Source of the DNA: Acidobacteriota bacterium
GTDB lineage: Bacteria > Acidobacteriota > Terriglobia > Terriglobales > SCQP01
NCBI GenBank assembly: GCA_027459505.1
Contig: DAIDIE010000036.1
Location: 1 to 64,000, forward strand
DNA length: 64,000 bases
Direction of reading: 5' to 3'
The translations under genes were made by a program, and so were the position numbers. Below are positions 46,514-56,114 of this stretch, piece by piece (the stretch's first letter is position 1; each line of letters starts with the position of its first letter). Below the pieces are notes generated by a model. The model ran no database searches. It had not been told where the DNA came from and worked only from the letters and a program-made list of their open reading frames with translations.

Positions 46514-49500
46514 CTAGAAGTTGTACTTCAGCGCAAACTCCACGACGCGGCGGCCCACGGTGTACATGGGACGTCCGTTGGTGTTGTTGTTGCCGTTGAC
46601 AAAGTTCGTGCCGCTCGCATTGGACTGGCTGAAGTTGAGATTCACGTCATTACCCAAACCAAACTGCGGCAACGGGTGATTGAGGAAGTTGAAAGCGGTC
46701 AGCCGGAGCTGCACCGTCTGCTTCTCGCGCACCGTGAAGTTCTTGTAGAGCCCCAGGTCGGAGTTGAAGAAGGCCGGCCCCTTGATATATGGCCAGATTA
46801 CGTTGCCCTGTTGTCCCTGAGCGGGCACCGCAAAACAATTGGGATTAAAGTACTGTCCCGATTGCAGACCCTGGCGCGGATCGCAGGTGAGCAGCGGCGC
46901 CAGGGTTGTGACGTCGGTACCCAGTGAAGCGGAACTCCCAAAGCCGTTCGGCCACTCCGCCTGTTGCGCGGCAGTCACCGCCTGGCTGGGCCAGGTGACG
47001 TTCATGGTGCCGCCAGTGTTCGGCTGCAGCGGCGGACCACTCTGCAATTGTGTGTCGCCCGACAACTGCCAGCCGTCCAGGACCTGCTTGCCCAGCCATA
47101 GACTGTGGACGGGACTGGGCAGGTTGATCACATAGGCCGCGTTGAAGACGTGGGTGCGATCATAAGCCAGGACGCCATAGTTGTTGGCCATGACAAACGA
47201 ATCCAGTGCGGAGCCGGCGCCATAGCCGTCGTTGGTCTGTCCATCGCGAATACCCAATGCCTTGCCGAAGGTGTAGTTCAGCATGAAGGTGACCGGGCCG
47301 GACTGTTTTTGCCAGGTCGCCTGCAGGGCGTTGTAGTTCGCGTAACCGCCGAAGCTGTCGATGTTTATGGCGCCGTAGTTACGATACGGCCGGTAGTCCT
47401 GCCAAACGCTGCTCGGCGCCGGCCCCTTGTAGACCGTGCCGGTCACCGGGTCAGGCCCGAACAGCGCACCCAGCGGAATCTGGTTGATGTTGGCGAGGTT
47501 GCCGGAGATCAGCTCGTTCCGGGAGCTGTTGCCCGTGTATTCCAGCTCCAGCTCCGACTTCAGCGGCAGGCGCTGCGAAACGATGAAATCCCAGGTCTCG
47601 GTGATCGGAGTCCGGTTCTCATTCATCTGCATGGCGCTAATGTTGCCGAAGAGTCCCGTAGCCGCCGAGCCGTTGAAACTCGCCGCCTGCGCCAGGGAGG
47701 TAAGTCCTGGCGTGGTCACGCTCATGATTCCCAGCGACTGCGTCGCCGCGCCGGACGGAATCGAGTTCGAGATCTGGTATTGAAACAGACCAAAACCACC
47801 CCGAAGCACCGTCTTGCCGTTGCCAAACAGATCGTACGCAACACCAAAGCGGGGCTCAGGAAGCACAAACATTGACTTGAATCCGGAGATGGGAACCGAT
47901 GGGTTCTGGGCGTGCCAGGTAAGCCCGGTCCAGGCTGGCGGATTGCTCCCATTGTTGTAGGTGCTGGGATCCCACACCGCCAGACCGGGTGTTCCTGGCC
48001 AGTACCATGCCCCCTCGTGATTGAAGCGAACTCCGTAATTGAGGGTCATCTTCGGGGTGACCTGCCACTGATCCTGCGCGTACACGGCGTATTCGTGATA
48101 CCGCATGTTGAATACGGGATCGGCGTTGGTCTGGCTGTAATTGGCCGCCTTGCCCAACAGGAAGTCGGCAATAGGATTGTTGGTCGAGTACTGACCCCAG
48201 GTGTCGAACTCGTAGGCGCCCTGCGGCCAGGAGCCATAGCCACTGGTCTGGTCATTGCCTTCCGAATCCCAATAGCCACCGAACTTCATGAAGTGGGTGC
48301 CCTTGACCCAGGAAAGGTTATCCGAAAGCGAGGGCACGCGCTTCTGCGCGCCAAATGCGCCGTTGTCAAATCCGGACGCAAACGCCGGGCCGTAGAAGCC
48401 GGGGAAGCAGCCATTACTGCCGCCGGTCATACAGCCCCAACTGACCAGATTGGGCACTTCGGGCATGATGTTGGGGCTGTAGACGCCCTGTGCGGTGTAG
48501 CCGACCTTGGAGGGATTGACGGCGGCGGAATTTTTCGGCCGCACCGGATTGATATAAGAGTTATAAGCGAAGGTGAATTCGTTGGTCAGGGTCGGGCTGA
48601 AGACGTGCGTCACTCCCGCGCTCCAGGAGTTGGCGACAGTGAGCGCCTCCAACTGGCCCGGATACGGCAGTGTGTCAGTGGGCCACCACCAGACGCCAAA
48701 GGTGTCGTGATCGGTTTCGTGCTGACGGTCGTAAGACAGGTACGCGCGGGTATTTTCGGTGGGACTCCAGTCGGTACGGATGCGGTATTCCCAACGGTTG
48801 ACCGGCGCATTGTCCAGAATGCTGTAGTTGTATCCGTTATGGCTGGCTGGATCCATGTTGGGCGCCGGGAACAGCTTGGCCAAGGCCAGGGCGTTGGGGT
48901 CCATGGCATTGGGATTGATCTGGCCGTTCAACACTTGCGCTTGTCCGGAAGAGGTGCCGCAATAGCCGCTGTAGTTCCAGTTATTGGGATCGGCGCAGGG
49001 CACATTGCCAATGGGGAAATTGCTTACGCCAAGACTCTGCAGATAACCCGGAGTGAAATTGCCGGCCAACATCGCGGAAGTCGGCACAAATAACTCGTGC
49101 AGCGTGCCGTCCGGGTGCTGATCCATATACTCGTAACCGGTATCGAAGAATAGCTTCTTGTGCATACCGGGAACCGGTCCGCCAAATTCAAAGCCGGGGT
49201 AGTAGTAATGCTCGTGCGGCTTGGGCGAGCCCTGGCTTTTCATGTAGGAGTCTTCGGCGTTGTACTGCCCAAGGCGGCTGTACAGGTAAGCCTCGCCGTG
49301 GTAGTGCGCGCCACCGCTCTTGCCGGTGGCCTGAATGACGATCGGACCGCGCGGATACTCGGCGTCGAATGACGAGTTCATGATCGTCATTTGAGCGGTG
49401 TTGTCCTGGTTGACGTTGGCGATCTGCGTTCCCTGGTCGCCGGGATCAATGAGGTTGCCACCATCGCTGATGATCGCCATGGCGCCATCCGGTTGCGTCC

Positions 49501-50107
49501 CGTTGGCGGAGAAGTTTCCGCCCGGCCCGGTGTTGGTGCCGGTGATCATGCTGCTCCACTCGCTGTTGTTCAGACCGCTGTTGAGCGCCATGCCGGGCAT
49601 GAACTTCACCAGCTCCAGCGCGTCGCGCCCCTCAATCGACAGTTGCGAAACCATCTTCGAATTCAATGTCAGGCGGCTTTCCCCGGTGTTGACCGGGGCC
49701 AGCGACACCGCCGCGCCTTTGACAACAATTTTTTGGCTCACGGTGGCCAGCCCGAGCTTGATATCCGTCAGGCGGCGGCTCTCGTTTGCGTTGAGGACAA
49801 CGCCATCTTCCTCCACCGAGGCGAAACCGCTCTTGTTGGTGTGCACGTCGTACGTGCCCGGACGCAACGCCTGAAAACTGTACAGGCCCTGCTGGTTAGA
49901 AGCCGTGACGCGGCTGGTTTGAGTGGCCGTGTTGATGAGCAGAATCGTCACACCGGGGACTACCCCGCCGGTTTGATCGACGACGCGCCCACTCAGGCTG
50001 CTGCCGGCCCCCTGGGCGAGGCCGAGCGGCGCCAACAGCGGCAGCATTCCGCACAACAGACTCAGATAAAGGCCCGCCCGCGCGGCCAGGCCTGTTTGGT
50101 TTTTCAT
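46514..50107 (-). CDS. TonB-dependent receptor, Oar-like, with carboxypeptidase-regulatory-like N-domain
   Basis: This is a 1197-residue outer-membrane protein. A signal peptide (YLSLLCGMLPLLAPLGLAQG) is followed by a carboxypeptidase regulatory-like beta domain (LSGRVVDQTGGVVPGVTILL; about 35-120), a plug domain (LSIEGRDALELVKFMPGM; about 150-260) and a long barrel ending in VVEFALKYNF with the terminal aromatic needed for Bam-dependent assembly. Acidobacteria have many of these, probably for large oligosaccharides or peptides; the ligand is unknown. The start is MKNQTGLAARAG at 50107. It is divergent from a regulator with shared palindromes. Confidence 0.92.
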   Translation of the reverse strand: MKNQTGLAARAGLYLSLLCGMLPLLAPLGLAQGAGSSLSGRVVDQTGGVVPGVTILLINTATQTSRVTASNQQGLYSFQALRPGTYDVHTNKSGFASVEEDGVVLNANESRRLTDIKLGLATVSQKIVVKGAAVSLAPVNTGESRLTLNSKMVSQLSIEGRDALELVKFMPGMALNSGLNNSEWSSMITGTNTGPGGNFSANGTQPDGAMAIISDGGNLIDPGDQGTQIANVNQDNTAQMTIMNSSFDAEYPRGPIVIQATGKSGGAHYHGEAYLYSRLGQYNAEDSYMKSQGSPKPHEHYYYPGFEFGGPVPGMHKKLFFDTGYEYMDQHPDGTLHELFVPTSAMLAGNFTPGYLQSLGVSNFPIGNVPCADPNNWNYSGYCGTSSGQAQVLNGQINPNAMDPNALALAKLFPAPNMDPASHNGYNYSILDNAPVNRWEYRIRTDWSPTENTRAYLSYDRQHETDHDTFGVWWWPTDTLPYPGQLEALTVANSWSAGVTHVFSPTLTNEFTFAYNSYINPVRPKNSAAVNPSKVGYTAQGVYSPNIMPEVPNLVSWGCMTGGSNGCFPGFYGPAFASGFDNGAFGAQKRVPSLSDNLSWVKGTHFMKFGGYWDSEGNDQTSGYGSWPQGAYEFDTWGQYSTNNPIADFLLGKAANYSQTNADPVFNMRYHEYAVYAQDQWQVTPKMTLNYGVRFNHEGAWYWPGTPGLAVWDPSTYNNGSNPPAWTGLTWHAQNPSVPISGFKSMFVLPEPRFGVAYDLFGNGKTVLRGGFGLFQYQISNSIPSGAATQSLGIMSVTTPGLTSLAQAASFNGSAATGLFGNISAMQMNENRTPITETWDFIVSQRLPLKSELELEYTGNSSRNELISGNLANINQIPLGALFGPDPVTGTVYKGPAPSSVWQDYRPYRNYGAINIDSFGGYANYNALQATWQKQSGPVTFMLNYTFGKALGIRDGQTNDGYGAGSALDSFVMANNYGVLAYDRTHVFNAAYVINLPSPVHSLWLGKQVLDGWQLSGDTQLQSGPPLQPNTGGTMNVTWPSQAVTAAQQAEWPNGFGSSASLGTDVTTLAPLLTCDPRQGLQSGQYFNPNCFAVPAQGQQGNVIWPYIKGPAFFNSDLGLYKNFTVREKQTVQLRLTAFNFLNHPLPQFGLGNDVNLNFSQSNASGTNFVNGNNNTNGRPMYTVGRRVVEFALKYNF

Positions 50108-50151
50108 AAGTTCCACACCCTTTGCTGCGCCCCGTTTCCCCGCGTGCTCCG

Positions 50152-50162
50152 TTTGCGCAAGC
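50152..50162. promoter_or_regulatory. TTGCGCAA palindrome in the receptor/regulator gap (site 1)
   Basis: TTTGCGCAAGC contains the perfect palindrome TTGCGCAA (50153-50160). The same core recurs at 50393-50400 and a variant CTTGCGCT at 50325-50332. The sites lie between the divergent TonB receptor and regulator genes. Confidence 0.4.
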
Positions 50163-50390
50163 GCGGGGCCTATGATTTGCGCGAAAACGCATCCGGGGCC
50201 TCGCGGAGACTGTGGCCGGTGTACGGACAGTCGCACAAGTAAGGAACGGTGTTGTTACCGTAACGGCACGACTAAGTTGTACAGCGCCAGCGGTTTAGCG
50301 AAAGCGCTTTCCGCGAACGGTGCGCTTGCGCTCTGCCGGAGCGCGGAGTAGGATTATGTGTCCGAGACAAGCGGTGCGCTGCACAAAAGC

Positions 50391-50402
50391 GCTTGCGCAA
50401 GC
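50391..50402. promoter_or_regulatory. GCTTGCGCAAGC palindrome (site 2)
   Basis: This is a perfect 12-base palindrome 10 bases before the regulator's preferred ATG at 50412. It shares the TTGCGCAA core with site 1 at the other side of the intergenic gap. It is a candidate operator for autoregulation. Confidence 0.45.
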
Positions 50403-50411
50403 AGAGACTGT

Positions 50412-51824
50412 ATGGCGGAACGCAATAGCAGTGATACGAATGGAGCAGTAGCGGCTGAGCATCAGGGGAGGCCCACTCCAGCCGAGGTCGGCGCCGAGAT
50501 CGCAAGGGTTTTTGCCAGTCAGTCGTTCAGCCAGGCCACCCGCTGCCGCGAATTCCTGCACTTTGTCGTCACCAGCGCTCTGCAGGGCTGCGAGGACCAG
50601 TTGAAAGAGCGCTGCATCGGTATCGAGGTATTTGGACGCTCACCCGGCTACTCCACTGGCGACGATCCGGTAGTGCGCGTCAAAGCCGGCGAGGTGCGGC
50701 GGCGCCTGGCGCAGTATTACGCCCAAGAGGGCCGCAACAGTTCTTTGCGGATCGAATTGCCGGTAGGCAGCTACCGGCCCGAGTTTCTCCGCGCGAGCGA
50801 GTCTGAAGAGATGCCGCCCGAAGCGGTCGCTCAGCCGACTTCAAATCTGCCGGGAGACTTGCCGGTGCCGGCGCCAACTAGCTTGGAGAATCCCCCAGCC
50901 GGGTCCCCGGCATTCGCGGAAGATGGCCGGCAGGCCGTGATCGCTTCCAGCGCGGGCGCCAAGGCCGCGCGCTTCTCAACCTCGCTTGGTTTGTTCGCCA
51001 CCGCCGCCGTGTTCTTATGTCTAGGAGCGCTGGCGGCGTGGCTGTTGGCGTGGCAGGCGCAACAAGCACCGCGGGCGGTTCGGCAATTCTGGGGTCCGGC
51101 GCTCGATAGTCCGAAAGGCGTGGTGATCTACGTACCCTCTCCCATCACCTACCAGCCCAACATGCAACTGTATGAAAAGGCTGGCGCCGATCCCCGTTTT
51201 CAGACGCTGTTGGGACGCACTCGCAACCTGCTTAAGTTTCCCCCGGGTCAGATGGTGCCCTGGAATGAGATTTGGCCGTTTCCGCATTTTTACGTGGCCG
51301 CCGCCGATGCCCGCGCTGCGATTACGCTGGAGAAGGAGTTTTCAGCGCTGCATAAAAGGGTCGTGATGCGCCTCGGTGAACGCTGCACCTTTGATGATCT
51401 ACGCGGCGCGCCGGCGGTGCTGGTCGGCGGCTTGGACAATCGCTGGTCCATGCGGCGCAATAGCGAACTGCCCATACGCTTTGTCGAATCCCCCACAGAC
51501 CAAGAGCAACTGGTGGACGTTACCGGCCCGCAACACCGCTCCTGGGGACAAAAATGGGAGCAGTTGCAACAAAACGAGGATGTGGGCATCATCGCCCGTC
51601 TGCAACAAGGGGCGATGGGAGGCTTTCAGGTAATCGTGGCCGGGCTCAGCCCCAATAGCAATGAGGCGGCCGCCAATATGATCAGCGATCCCAAACAATT
51701 GGCCAGACTACTTGCACAAGCGCCTCCCGGCTGGCAACACAAGAACCTGGAAATCGTTTTTGGCACCAATGTAGTCGAATACGGCACCGGAAGCTCGCGC
51801 CTGATTACTGAACGCATTTGGTGA
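50412..51824 (+). CDS. Acidobacterial-type membrane regulator with N-terminal 'FLxxVV..VFGR..DPxVRV' domain
   Basis: This gene encodes 470 residues. The N-terminal ~110 residues contain CREFLHFVVTSALQGCEDQL, KERCIGIEVFGRSPGY and DDPVVRVKAGEVRRRLAQYY, a domain common in Acidobacteria that is likely DNA- or signal-binding and often sits next to TonB receptors. A Pro-rich linker, one transmembrane helix (about residues 200-220) and a C-terminal extracytoplasmic domain follow. The topology suggests a ToxR-like one-component regulator; this is inference. The ATG at 50412 is preferred; a GTG at 50358 is possible. Confidence 0.7.
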   Translation: MAERNSSDTNGAVAAEHQGRPTPAEVGAEIARVFASQSFSQATRCREFLHFVVTSALQGCEDQLKERCIGIEVFGRSPGYSTGDDPVVRVKAGEVRRRLAQYYAQEGRNSSLRIELPVGSYRPEFLRASESEEMPPEAVAQPTSNLPGDLPVPAPTSLENPPAGSPAFAEDGRQAVIASSAGAKAARFSTSLGLFATAAVFLCLGALAAWLLAWQAQQAPRAVRQFWGPALDSPKGVVIYVPSPITYQPNMQLYEKAGADPRFQTLLGRTRNLLKFPPGQMVPWNEIWPFPHFYVAAADARAAITLEKEFSALHKRVVMRLGERCTFDDLRGAPAVLVGGLDNRWSMRRNSELPIRFVESPTDQEQLVDVTGPQHRSWGQKWEQLQQNEDVGIIARLQQGAMGGFQVIVAGLSPNSNEAAANMISDPKQLARLLAQAPPGWQHKNLEIVFGTNVVEYGTGSSRLITERIW

Positions 51825-51954
51825 GCGGCTGCCTGACGGGCAGAAACACCCGGGGTTCCCTGGTGACGGCGTGGCGACTTGCTGTCGCCGGCAGCCATCC
51901 TTCGCCGATGAGGCGCGTTTCTAACAACTGGTACCTGCAGCGTGAGGTTTGTTG

Positions 51955-52437
51955 ATGCCCAACGATCCGCAGCGGCCCCTGCGCCATCAATTGATCAAGC
52001 TCCTGCAAGGAAGCGATGCGCACCTCCAGTTCAAGGACGCGGTTGCTCACTTGGAGGCCACTCTGCGCGGCCGCCGGGTAGCGCCATTACCGCATTCCGC
52101 CTGGGAGTTGCTGGAACACATGCGCATTGCGCAGTGGGACATTTTGGAATTCAGCCGCAACCCGCGTCACAAGTCTCCGGCCTTCCCCAAAGGTTACTGG
52201 CCGCAATCCCCCGCCCCGCCGGACGCGCGCGCCTGGCAAACCAGCATTCGCGCCTTCCAGACCGATCTCAAGGCAATGATCGCCCTCATCAAGGACCCCG
52301 CCCATAACCTCTACGAGCCCTTTGCCTATGGCCAGGGCCAGACGCTGCTGCGGGAGGCGCTCGTGCTGGCCGATCACAACGCCTACCACCTCGGTCAATT
52401 CGTGCAGCTCCGCCGCTTACTGGGCGCGTGGGAGTAA
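51955..52437 (+). CDS. DinB family protein
   Basis: This gene encodes 160 residues forming the four-helix-bundle DinB/YfiT fold. The histidines that typically bind a divalent metal are visible in LPHSAWELLEHM (about residue 45) and ADHNAYHLGQFVQL (about residues 142-146). Members include bacillithiol/mycothiol-type thiol transferases; the specific reaction is unknown here. The ATG at 51955 is preferred to an upstream TTG. It is convergent with the FkbM methyltransferase gene. Confidence 0.85.
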   Translation: MPNDPQRPLRHQLIKLLQGSDAHLQFKDAVAHLEATLRGRRVAPLPHSAWELLEHMRIAQWDILEFSRNPRHKSPAFPKGYWPQSPAPPDARAWQTSIRAFQTDLKAMIALIKDPAHNLYEPFAYGQGQTLLREALVLADHNAYHLGQFVQLRRLLGAWE

Positions 52438-52457
52438 AGTGCGGAAAGGCCGGCCGC

Positions 52458-53480
52458 TTACGCCGCCCAGCGCATCTCCTCCGCTTGCGGTGCACGCGGC
52501 GTGCAATACAGGTGTCCGCGGACGGCGATTCCCGCCTGCCCCGCCGTCACCGGCCGCCCCGACTCGACATGCACAATGCTGTAGTCGTGGCGCAGCAGAA
52601 AGGCCGTCACCTGCTCGGCGTTGCGCAGCTTACCGTTTTCATCCGCGCCGTGCATTTCCACAAACAGGCGCGGACGGCAGGCGCGCAGTAATTGATGCAT
52701 GCCCTCCAGCGCCTCCAGTTCCATGCCCTCGACATCGATCTTGATGAAGTTGGGCCACGGCAACTGCAGGCGGGGCACCAGTTCGTCCAGCGCCTCCACG
52801 CGAACCGTCCCCTCGGTTGCAATCCCAAGCGGAGCTGCGCAGCGCTTTGCGTCCGCAACAGTACGTTGGAGCCCGCCTTCGGCGGATCGGCCTGCCGGTT
52901 TTTCATTGCCACCGGCGGAACCCTCTGTCACCAGTCGTGGACCCAATGCACGCTGGTGAACCGGCGCCTGACACTCGCCTTGCAGCGGGCCTTCGCCAGC
53001 CTCTTCTCCACCGTCACTTAAGGCGATCTCCACCTCCCGCTCCAACGGCTCCAGCACAAACGTCCCGCTGTCTTCCCCCTGTTGATGCATCCGCCGCCGG
53101 CTGCTGCCGCCCCCAATCCCAACCTGGAAGGCGCGAACGTTATGCAATCTGTTGGTACGCAGGTTCGCCAGCAGCCGCTCGTAGTTTTGCGGCGCCGGCT
53201 CAAAACTGTAAACCTTGCCGCGCGGCGCGCTGCGCGCCGCAAAAAACATGGTGAATCCGCCCACATGCGCCCCAATGTCGTAAATGATCAGGTTGCGCCA
53301 CTCCAGCGATTCCAGCAGCAATTCTTCGCCCGTGCGCCGCCGTGGCAGCCCCGGCAAGCCCAGCGCATCCGGACTGCGCATGCCGCGCGCCAGCCCCTGC
53401 CGGATCCGCCCCGCATAACGCGGCCAAACCAGGTGAATCATTTGTTGCGTAGTCGACTTGAGCACGGAAGAGTAACGCAT
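52458..53480 (-). CDS. FkbM family methyltransferase with an internal insertion
   Basis: This gene encodes 340 residues. A class I SAM-binding core begins IYDIGAHVGGFTMFFAARS with the acidic strand-2 end VYSFEPAPQNY, and the FkbM C-terminal motif IKIDVEGMELEALEGM follows. Between them, after LEPLEREVEI, about 65 residues of Gly/Ala/Glu-rich sequence of low complexity interrupt the fold, so the protein is longer than usual. Such enzymes O-methylate sugars or lipids. The start MRYSSVLKST is at 53480; the longer open frame upstream is rejected. Confidence 0.82.
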   Translation of the reverse strand: MRYSSVLKSTTQQMIHLVWPRYAGRIRQGLARGMRSPDALGLPGLPRRRTGEELLLESLEWRNLIIYDIGAHVGGFTMFFAARSAPRGKVYSFEPAPQNYERLLANLRTNRLHNVRAFQVGIGGGSSRRRMHQQGEDSGTFVLEPLEREVEIALSDGGEEAGEGPLQGECQAPVHQRALGPRLVTEGSAGGNEKPAGRSAEGGLQRTVADAKRCAAPLGIATEGTVRVEALDELVPRLQLPWPNFIKIDVEGMELEALEGMHQLLRACRPRLFVEMHGADENGKLRNAEQVTAFLLRHDYSIVHVESGRPVTAGQAGIAVRGHLYCTPRAPQAEEMRWAA

Positions 53481-53561
53481 CCTGCCCCTAGCATGCCGCT
53501 GCCCTCCGCTCCCTCCCAGCAAATTCCGCATCCCACCGCCACTCTGCCTGCAGAAATAGAA

Positions 53562-53602
53562 CGGCCCGGCGGAAGTTTCAAAATGAACCCTCCACCGGGC
53601 CG
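53562..53602 (-). terminator. Probable terminator after the SAM methyltransferase gene
   Basis: CGGCCCGG (53562-53569) pairs with CCGGGCCG (53595-53602) across a 25-base loop that has extra GC pairs. It lies 24 bases past the stop at 53626 and is followed by a T-rich TTCTATTTCT on the minus strand. Confidence 0.5.
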
Positions 53603-53625
53603 CCACTGTACCTGCCGCCTCTCCC

Positions 53626-54645
53626 CTACGGACGCGTCGCCAGAATCAACGGCGAAGCTCCCGGACCTTCCAGGGTTCTCGGCGCCACAAACCCCGCTTG
53701 CTTCAGCCATTCGCTGATCTCCTCAAACGAGTAGGTGTCGCCCTCATCGGTGTTGACCAGCATATTCACCCCAAAGATCAGCCCCATCACGGGTCCGGTG
53801 CGATCCGCATTCACCAGAAATTCGGCGATGGCAATCGTACCGCCCGGCGCTAGCGCCTCAAACACTTTCCTCAACAGCCGCTTGCTGCGCTGCTGGCCCT
53901 CGCTGTGAAGAATGTGCCCCAGCGTTGCAACCTGGTAGCCGCCCCCAAAATCCGCGCTCATCAGGTCGCCGGCAATATACGAAAAACGTTCCGCAAGACC
54001 AAAGCGCGCCACGATCTTCTTGGTCACCTCAATTACCGGTGGCCAGTCCAGCGCCGTCGCCTGCACGTTTCCGCCGCTTTGGGCCAGCGCAATGCTCCAC
54101 ACCGCCGATCCAGCCGCCAGGTCTAACACCTTCACCGTCTGCGGCTGCCCTCCCAGCTTCAGGTGAGCTGCCAGCCCCTGCGCCGCCGGGTAGTTCATCG
54201 GGAAAATCTCCGGAACCAGCTTCTGGAAAAACTCGCTCCCCACCGCCTCCTGGTTTACGCCCTTGGACGGCTTCCCGCTCGCCACCACTTCGTCAATCTG
54301 CAACCAGGAAACGATCAGGTCCTTGGTGGCATGCCGCAGCAGCCCGCCCATAAAGCCCGGCTTGCCCGACACCAGAAAAGCCGCGCTCTCCGCCGTTAGG
54401 GCATACTGCTCGCCGCTCTTGCTCAAAAATTCCAACCCCACCAGCACGTTCAAAATCGACCGCAGTCCCCGTTCGGAGGTGTGCGTCTCACCTGCCAGTT
54501 CGGCGAGAGTCTTGGGACCGTTCTCCAGCCGGTCGAAAACGCCATGCCGCAGTGCGGCGCCCAGCACCAGCGTGGGCGCGAAGCCCCAGTTTAGTTTCAT
54601 TATGCGTTCTGGGGTGAGTTGAGCAGAGTTGGCCGGTGCAGACAT
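53626..54645 (-). CDS. O-methyltransferase, acetylserotonin-type (dimerisation plus SAM domain)
   Basis: This gene encodes 339 residues. The N-terminal winged-helix dimerisation domain (LGAALRHGVFDRLENGPKTLAELA, TSERGLRSILNVLVGLEFL) precedes a class I SAM domain with motif I VLDLAAGSAVWSIALAQ, FSYIAGDLMSADFG, and LRKVFEALAPGGTIAIAEFLVN. This is the layout of hydroxyindole/caffeate-type O-methyltransferases in specialised metabolism. The acceptor is unknown. The start MSAPANSAQLTPER at 54645 is chosen; the reading frame continues upstream without similarity. Confidence 0.88.
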   Translation of the reverse strand: MSAPANSAQLTPERIMKLNWGFAPTLVLGAALRHGVFDRLENGPKTLAELAGETHTSERGLRSILNVLVGLEFLSKSGEQYALTAESAAFLVSGKPGFMGGLLRHATKDLIVSWLQIDEVVASGKPSKGVNQEAVGSEFFQKLVPEIFPMNYPAAQGLAAHLKLGGQPQTVKVLDLAAGSAVWSIALAQSGGNVQATALDWPPVIEVTKKIVARFGLAERFSYIAGDLMSADFGGGYQVATLGHILHSEGQQRSKRLLRKVFEALAPGGTIAIAEFLVNADRTGPVMGLIFGVNMLVNTDEGDTYSFEEISEWLKQAGFVAPRTLEGPGASPLILATRP

Positions 54646-54943
54646 AGGGGAAAAGCCTCCGGACTCCATTCTGGCAAATTTCGTGCGCTTCGTCACGGAA
54701 CCCGCCGCCTTGCAACAGCAACGCTTCCCCATCGCCTCCGCTCTTTTGTGTTGCTCTTCTAGTACCTTTGCCCCGGCCTCGCTACCCTCCCCTGCTCAGC
54801 GCGCCTACTCGTTCTTCCCTCTCCACCTAGCCCCTACTGTGATGGCGCTCACACCGGCGCCTCGCCGACAATCACTGCACTCCGCCTGCACTGCAAGGTT
54901 TCCAGGCAAGCGGGACGGAGATCTCTGTCGTAAAGGACAAGGT

Positions 54944-56050
54944 GTGAATATTTTGGTTTCTAAACCGCATCGGTCAGTTTTTCTCGCTCTGGCGATCGCC
55001 GGCATGGTAACCGGCGCCGCCGCGCAAGGTTGCATCATTGCCCATACCACCGGCGCCGGCGCCGGCGGACCGCAAAGTCAGGGCGGCTACCTGAAGCCCA
55101 AGCATTGGCAGCTCACTATCGGGGAGCGCCATCAGTATTCCTTCCGCCACTTTGTCGGCGATGTCGAGCAGGTCTATCGCGAACAAAATGGCAGCGAAGT
55201 ACGCAACCGCATCAACCTGCTGGACGCCAACCTGACCTATCAGATGACTAATCGCTGGAGCGCCTCGCTGGATATCCCCGTCGAATTTGCCAGCCGGCAA
55301 TACACGATCGCCGCTGGCGTTTTCCGCCCCTTTGAAACCGATGGCCATTACGCCACATCTGGCATTGGCGACATCGTGCTGGGAGTTCAGCGCTGGATGT
55401 GGGATCCAACCGCCAATCCCAGTCACAACGTGCAACTCGGCCTTGGGTTGCAGATGCCCACCGGCAATGACGCGGAAACCAACAACCTGGTCATCACACC
55501 AGGCCAGCCCCCTGTGGATGCGCTTGCCGACTACTCCATCCAGCCGGGCACGGGCGCCTGGGGCATCAACTTCAACTGGAACTCATTCCAGCAGATGGGG
55601 CCGCAGACGCAGGCCTACTTCAATGGCAGCTATACCGCCATGCTCTCCCAGGACAATGGCGTCTCGGCGAACTTGCCCGGCTTTCCGCCACATCCGCCAC
55701 AAACAGCTTTCGTCGCCACGTCGGACGAATACGTCCTGCAAACCGGCGTGGCCTACAGCTTCAAATCCATTAACGGCCTGACGCTCACATTCGGACCCCG
55801 CGATGAAGGTGTTCCTGCCAGCAATCTCCTCACCGGCAGCGAGGGCTGGCGGCGTCCGGGCTTCGCCATCTCCCTGGAACCGGGCCTTACCTGGGCCTTC
55901 CACGGAGGCAATGACGTCCTGAGCGGCAGCGTCGCTCGCGCTCTCTACCGCGACCGCACCCGCAGCGTTCCCGACAAGCAGTTGGGCACGCACGGTGACG
56001 CCGCTTTCGCCGATTACGTCTGGTTCGCCAGCTTTACCCACCGCTTCTAA
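54944..56050 (+). CDS. Outer-membrane beta-barrel protein, hypothetical
   Basis: This gene encodes 368 residues. The N-terminal signal is SVFLALAIAGMVTGAAAQG, followed by a Gly-rich GAGAGGPQSQGGYL linker. A series of alternating amphipathic strands (WQLTIGERHQYSFRHF, NVQLGLGLQMPTGND, YSFKSINGLTLTFG, DYVWFASFTHRF) ends in the terminal Phe typical of Bam substrates, resembling 'transporter' barrels annotated in Gram-negatives. The likely start is a GTG at 54944 behind AAAGGACAAGG; earlier open frame is not expected to be translated. The gene may be linked to the following tlpA-like gene. Confidence 0.75.
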   Translation: MNILVSKPHRSVFLALAIAGMVTGAAAQGCIIAHTTGAGAGGPQSQGGYLKPKHWQLTIGERHQYSFRHFVGDVEQVYREQNGSEVRNRINLLDANLTYQMTNRWSASLDIPVEFASRQYTIAAGVFRPFETDGHYATSGIGDIVLGVQRWMWDPTANPSHNVQLGLGLQMPTGNDAETNNLVITPGQPPVDALADYSIQPGTGAWGINFNWNSFQQMGPQTQAYFNGSYTAMLSQDNGVSANLPGFPPHPPQTAFVATSDEYVLQTGVAYSFKSINGLTLTFGPRDEGVPASNLLTGSEGWRRPGFAISLEPGLTWAFHGGNDVLSGSVARALYRDRTRSVPDKQLGTHGDAAFADYVWFASFTHRF

Positions 56051-56064
56051 CAGGCGGCCTTCAC

Positions 56065-56099
56065 GCAAGGGCGGCAGCCTTCATGGCAGCCGCCCTTGC
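56065..56099. terminator. Long perfect hairpin between the barrel gene and the TlpA-like gene
   Basis: GCAAGGGCGGC (56065-56075) pairs perfectly with GCCGCCCTTGC (56089-56099) around a 13-base loop. No strong T run follows, so it may be a partial terminator or a stabilising stem within an operon. Confidence 0.5.
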
Positions 56100-56114
56100 T
56101 CAGCGGATACTGCG

